64,000 nt of DNA from BA4 sp044376575. Lineage in GTDB: Bacteria; Bacteroidota; Bacteroidia; CAIKAF01. The stretch is from positions 1 to 64,000 of the forward strand of contig JBILKR010000003.1 in the NCBI GenBank assembly GCA_044376575.1, written 5' to 3'. Under the pieces are notes generated by a model. That model was not told the DNA's origin and ran no database searches. It saw only the letters and a list, made by a program, of their open reading frames with translations. Of the stretch, positions 61,124 to 64,000 are shown one piece after another. The first letter of the stretch is position 1. Every line of letters begins with the position of its first letter. A program made the position numbers and the translations under genes.

Positions 61124-64000
61124 TTATAAGACATCTTTTTTTGTACTCAAAAAACCCATCATGTCTTCAATTTTTTGAAGTGCCTCTTTTACAGATTTTA
61201 CATTTGCATACTGTAATCCGAGTTTGTTGTTTTTATGTTTCATTTCAATACTACGTGATGCCGGCAATTGAAGAAATTCAAGGATGGATTGAAATGTGTC
61301 GGTTTGATAATATCCTGATTGCGGATTGGATACAAAATAAAAAATACAACTATTTTTCTTTAAAATAATTTTTTCGATGCCCAGTTCTTTTGCTTTGTTT
61401 CGTAAGCGAATTGTATCGAGTAATTCTTCAGTCTGCTCAGGCAATGCCCCAAATCTGTCAATTAGTCGAAGTCTGAATTCATATATTTGAGTTTCATTTT
61501 CCAGTCCATCGAGTTCCTTATATAAAATGAGGCGCTCAGTAATCTGGTCAATATATGTTTCAGGAAATAAAATTTCGAGGTCTGTATCTATTACACAGTC
61601 TTCCACCCAGCTGTGTTGAACTGAACTTATTTCTTCTTCAAATAATGATTTGAATTCATTTTCTTTCAGTTCCTGAATGGCTTCATTTAAAATTTTCTGA
61701 TAGGTTTCGTATCCCATTTCATTGATGTATCCACTTTGATCTGCACCAAGTAAATCACCCGCACCTCGAATATCAAGGTCTTTCATGGCAATATTAAACC
61801 CGGAACCAAGATCAGTAAATTCCAAAATTGCATGTAATCTTTTTCTGGCATCAGGTGTAACTAATGTTAATGGTGGTGATAATAAATAACAAAATGCTTT
61901 TTTATTGCTTCGACCCACGCGACCACGCATTTGATGCAAGTCACTCAATCCGAAATGATGCGCTTCGTTAATGATCATTGTATTGGCATTGGGAATATCC
62001 AATCCGCTCTCTACAATAGATGTTGAAACCAATACATCTATATCGCCTTCAATAAATTCAAGCATGATGTCTTCAAGTTGCTGACCATCCATCTGCCCAT
62101 GTGCATACTTTACTTTTACATCCGGACACAGTCGCTGGATCATTCCACAAATCTCCTGTATATTCTGTATACGGTTGTGAATAAAAAATACCTGGCCATT
62201 GCGGTTCGCTTCATACATCACGGCATCACGAATGGTTTCTTCATTAAATCCCTTCAATTCTGTTACCACCGGAAAACGGTTGGGTGGAGGCGTGCGAATG
62301 ATACTCAAATCCCTTGCACCCATTAATGAAAACTGCAATGTACGTGGAATAGGTGTTGCAGATAAAGTTAGCGTATCAACGTGGGTCCGGAAAGTTTTTA
62401 GTTTGTCTTTGGTACTTACTCCAAATTTTTGTTCTTCATCAATAATAAGCAATCCCAAGTCTTTGAATTTAATTTGTTCACTCACGAGTTTGTGTGTGCC
62501 AATTAATATGTCAATTTTTCCTTCAGCTAATTTTTCAATGGTTTCTTTTTGTGCTTTTGATGATTTGAATCGATTAATGTAATCTACTTGGCAGGGAAAA
62601 TCTTTTAATCGTTGTGAAAATGTTTTATAATGCTGCAGGGCAAGCACAGTGGTTGGAACCAAAATAGCCACCTGTTTTCCGTCTGCCACTGCTTTGAAGG
62701 CTGCCCGAATAGCAATTTCAGTTTTTCCAAAACCTACATCTCCACAGATCAGTCGATCCATTGGATAAGGTTTCTCCATGTCAGATTTTACATCTTGCGT
62801 AGCTTTATATTGATCTGGGGTATCTTCATACATAAATGAAGCTTCTAACTCATGCTGAAGATAAGTGTCGGGATGAAATGCAAATCCCTTTTCTGCTTTT
62901 CGTTTTGCATACAATTTGATGAGATCAAACGCAAGTTCTTTTACTTTTTTCTTCGTCTTGGCTTTGAGTGTCTGCCAGGTATTGGTACCGATTTTATTTA
63001 ATACCGGAGGCTTGCCTTCTTTGCCGCTGTATTTCGCTATACGATGTAGCGAATGTATACTTACATAAATCGTATCTCCGTCTTTGTATAAAAGCTTTAC
63101 GGCTTCCTGTGGTTTGCCATTAACATCAATTTTTTCCAGTCCGGCAAACTGTCCAATTCCATGATCAATATGTGTTACGAAATCTCCTGGATTCAGGTTT
63201 GTAAGTTCACGTAATGTTAATGATTGATTCTTTTGAAATGAACTCTTTAACTGAAAACGCTTATATCGTTCAAAAATCTGATGATCTGTATAACACGCAA
63301 TTTTCAGCTGATGATCAATAAACCCTTCTTTAATAGAAAATGGAACCGCATAAAACAACTCTCCGTCAGGTAATGTTTTCTGATTTTTTTCTACCAGTTC
63401 ATGAAATATATTTTTTAACCGGTCTATCTGCTTTTGCTGGTCAGAAAAGAAATAGGTGATATATCCTTTATTAATATTTTCTTTCAGGTGATCAAAGAAA
63501 ACATTAAAGTTTTTATGAAATGCAGGTTGATGTTCTGTTTGAAATGATACTTCTAGAGATTTTTCATTAGTCAGACCGGTATTTACTACACAAAATGATC
63601 GAATGCTGTTTTGCCAATCTGCTGCCTGAATAAATAGCTCGTCAGGTGAATTTCGTTTTACTTCTCCCGATAGTGTATTAAATACACTGACTGCTTTGTC
63701 AAATTGTTTCTGAATAATATCTCTTGCCTGTATAGCATCTTTTACCCAAAGAATTGTTTTTTCAGGAATGAAATTTAAAAATGAAATTCTTTTTTCTAAC
63801 GTTTGTTTTTGCTCTATGTTGGCCAGAATTTCAATTTCTTTATGCTGTGTTTTTGAAAGTTGTGTTTCCGGATCAAATGAACGTATGGATTTAACTTTGT
63901 TCCCTTCAAACTCAATACGAAAGGGAAGCTCATGTGCAAATGAAAATACATCAATAATTCCACCCCGAATGGCAAATTGTCCGGGTTCATACACAAAATC
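61124..64000 (-). CDS. mfd: Transcription-repair coupling factor Mfd (N-terminus outside window)
   Basis: Removes stalled RNA polymerase from DNA lesions and recruits nucleotide excision repair. The frame is open to the right end of the window (the GTG at 63994 is internal), so the N-terminal part is missing. What is present: the end of the UvrB-like module (QFAIRGGIIDVFSF), the RNA polymerase interaction domain (NPGDFVTHIDHGIGQFAGLEKI), the helicase motor with GDVGFGKTEIAIRAAFKA, DEEQ box in LLIIDEEQKFGVS, SATPIPRTL and QMRGRVGRSNKKAFCYLL, and the C-terminal TRCF domain. About 958 residues are visible and look intact. Confidence 0.97.
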   Translation of the reverse strand, partial: DFVYEPGQFAIRGGIIDVFSFAHELPFRIEFEGNKVKSIRSFDPETQLSKTQHKEIEILANIEQKQTLEKRISFLNFIPEKTILWVKDAIQARDIIQKQFDKAVSVFNTLSGEVKRNSPDELFIQAADWQNSIRSFCVVNTGLTNEKSLEVSFQTEHQPAFHKNFNVFFDHLKENINKGYITYFFSDQQKQIDRLKNIFHELVEKNQKTLPDGELFYAVPFSIKEGFIDHQLKIACYTDHQIFERYKRFQLKSSFQKNQSLTLRELTNLNPGDFVTHIDHGIGQFAGLEKIDVNGKPQEAVKLLYKDGDTIYVSIHSLHRIAKYSGKEGKPPVLNKIGTNTWQTLKAKTKKKVKELAFDLIKLYAKRKAEKGFAFHPDTYLQHELEASFMYEDTPDQYKATQDVKSDMEKPYPMDRLICGDVGFGKTEIAIRAAFKAVADGKQVAILVPTTVLALQHYKTFSQRLKDFPCQVDYINRFKSSKAQKETIEKLAEGKIDILIGTHKLVSEQIKFKDLGLLIIDEEQKFGVSTKDKLKTFRTHVDTLTLSATPIPRTLQFSLMGARDLSIIRTPPPNRFPVVTELKGFNEETIRDAVMYEANRNGQVFFIHNRIQNIQEICGMIQRLCPDVKVKYAHGQMDGQQLEDIMLEFIEGDIDVLVSTSIVESGLDIPNANTMIINEAHHFGLSDLHQMRGRVGRSNKKAFCYLLSPPLTLVTPDARKRLHAILEFTDLGSGFNIAMKDLDIRGAGDLLGADQSGYINEMGYETYQKILNEAIQELKENEFKSLFEEEISSVQHSWVEDCVIDTDLEILFPETYIDQITERLILYKELDGLENETQIYEFRLRLIDRFGALPEQTEELLDTIRLRNKAKELGIEKIILKKNSCIFYFVSNPQSGYYQTDTFQSILEFLQLPASRSIEMKHKNNKLGLQYANVKSVKEALQKIEDMMGFLSTKKDVL

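Noticed and set aside
62199..62582. 127-codon plus-strand ORF opposite mfd
   Set aside because: It is antisense to the Mfd helicase motifs and has no recognisable features.

Overview
The window is AT-rich, gene-dense chromosomal DNA from a member of the Bacteroidota. The evidence is lineage-specific: secreted proteins with type IX secretion (T9SS) tails of type A and type B, a PorP/SprF protein, SprB repeats, DUF5723, OstA-like and PorE-like proteins, a short F1 epsilon subunit encoded with beta away from the rest of the ATP synthase, TAnnTTTG -7 promoter boxes with little Shine-Dalgarno signal, and a Bacteroidota-type proteorhodopsin. I cannot place it below phylum/class with confidence. I see no insertion sequence, phage, CRISPR array or rRNA. 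One tRNA (Glu) is present. Both ends cut genes: map at the left and mfd at the right.

Layout. 1-4.1 kb: end of the ribosomal protein superoperon (map, infA, rpmJ, rpsM, rpsK, rpsD, rpoA, rplQ). 4.2-7.3 kb: O-methyltransferase, M16 peptidase and two small secreted proteins on the minus strand. 7.5-14.4 kb: a Rieske oxygenase plus a CrtU/CruE-like carotenoid flavoenzyme, then a lipoprotein, a DUF5723 outer-membrane protein and a T9SS-secreted propeller protein. 14.4-16.9 kb: SPOR protein, Cys-rich CWC protein, folB, gltX. 17.0-19.9 kb: a tightly overlapped DinB-like / TANGO2-like / ATP-grasp / LysE operon. 20.0-21.8 kb: atpD-atpC. 21.9-28.3 kb: ribF, an LRR protein, a hotdog protein, then a four-gene set (YdjC-type deacetylase, formyltransferase, polyprenyl-P glycosyltransferase, polytopic membrane protein). 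28.3-33.2 kb: a TolC/HlyD/ABC export operon. 33.3-35.7 kb: an LA_2272-type repeat protein and a coiled-coil membrane protein broken by an in-frame stop. 35.7-39.5 kb: acnA and a ZIP transporter, each followed by a strong terminator. 39.5-49.4 kb: a T9SS surface locus with a 2320-residue SprB-repeat protein, PorP/SprF and a PorE-like OmpA protein. 49.6-56.1 kb: M1 aminopeptidase, eno, tRNA-Glu, rpsT, OstA-like, YqgE. 56.3-59.3 kb: a MORN-repeat protein and a DUF5715 peptidase-like protein. 59.4-61.1 kb: rhodopsin, and divergently a small membrane protein with an XRE regulator. 61.1-64 kb: mfd.

How it fits together. Core housekeeping genes are interspersed with cell-surface modules. The most interesting are the Arn-like lipid-linked sugar set at 24-28 kb, the rhodopsin with a glycine at the carotenoid-fenestration position together with carotenoid-type enzymes at 7.5-10 kb, the exact 735-bp higher-order repeat inside the SprB-like adhesin, the uncharacterised ligase/exporter operon at 17-20 kb, and a palindromic operator candidate over the promoter of the membrane-protein/XRE pair. 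All family assignments come from reading motifs and are not backed by database searches.
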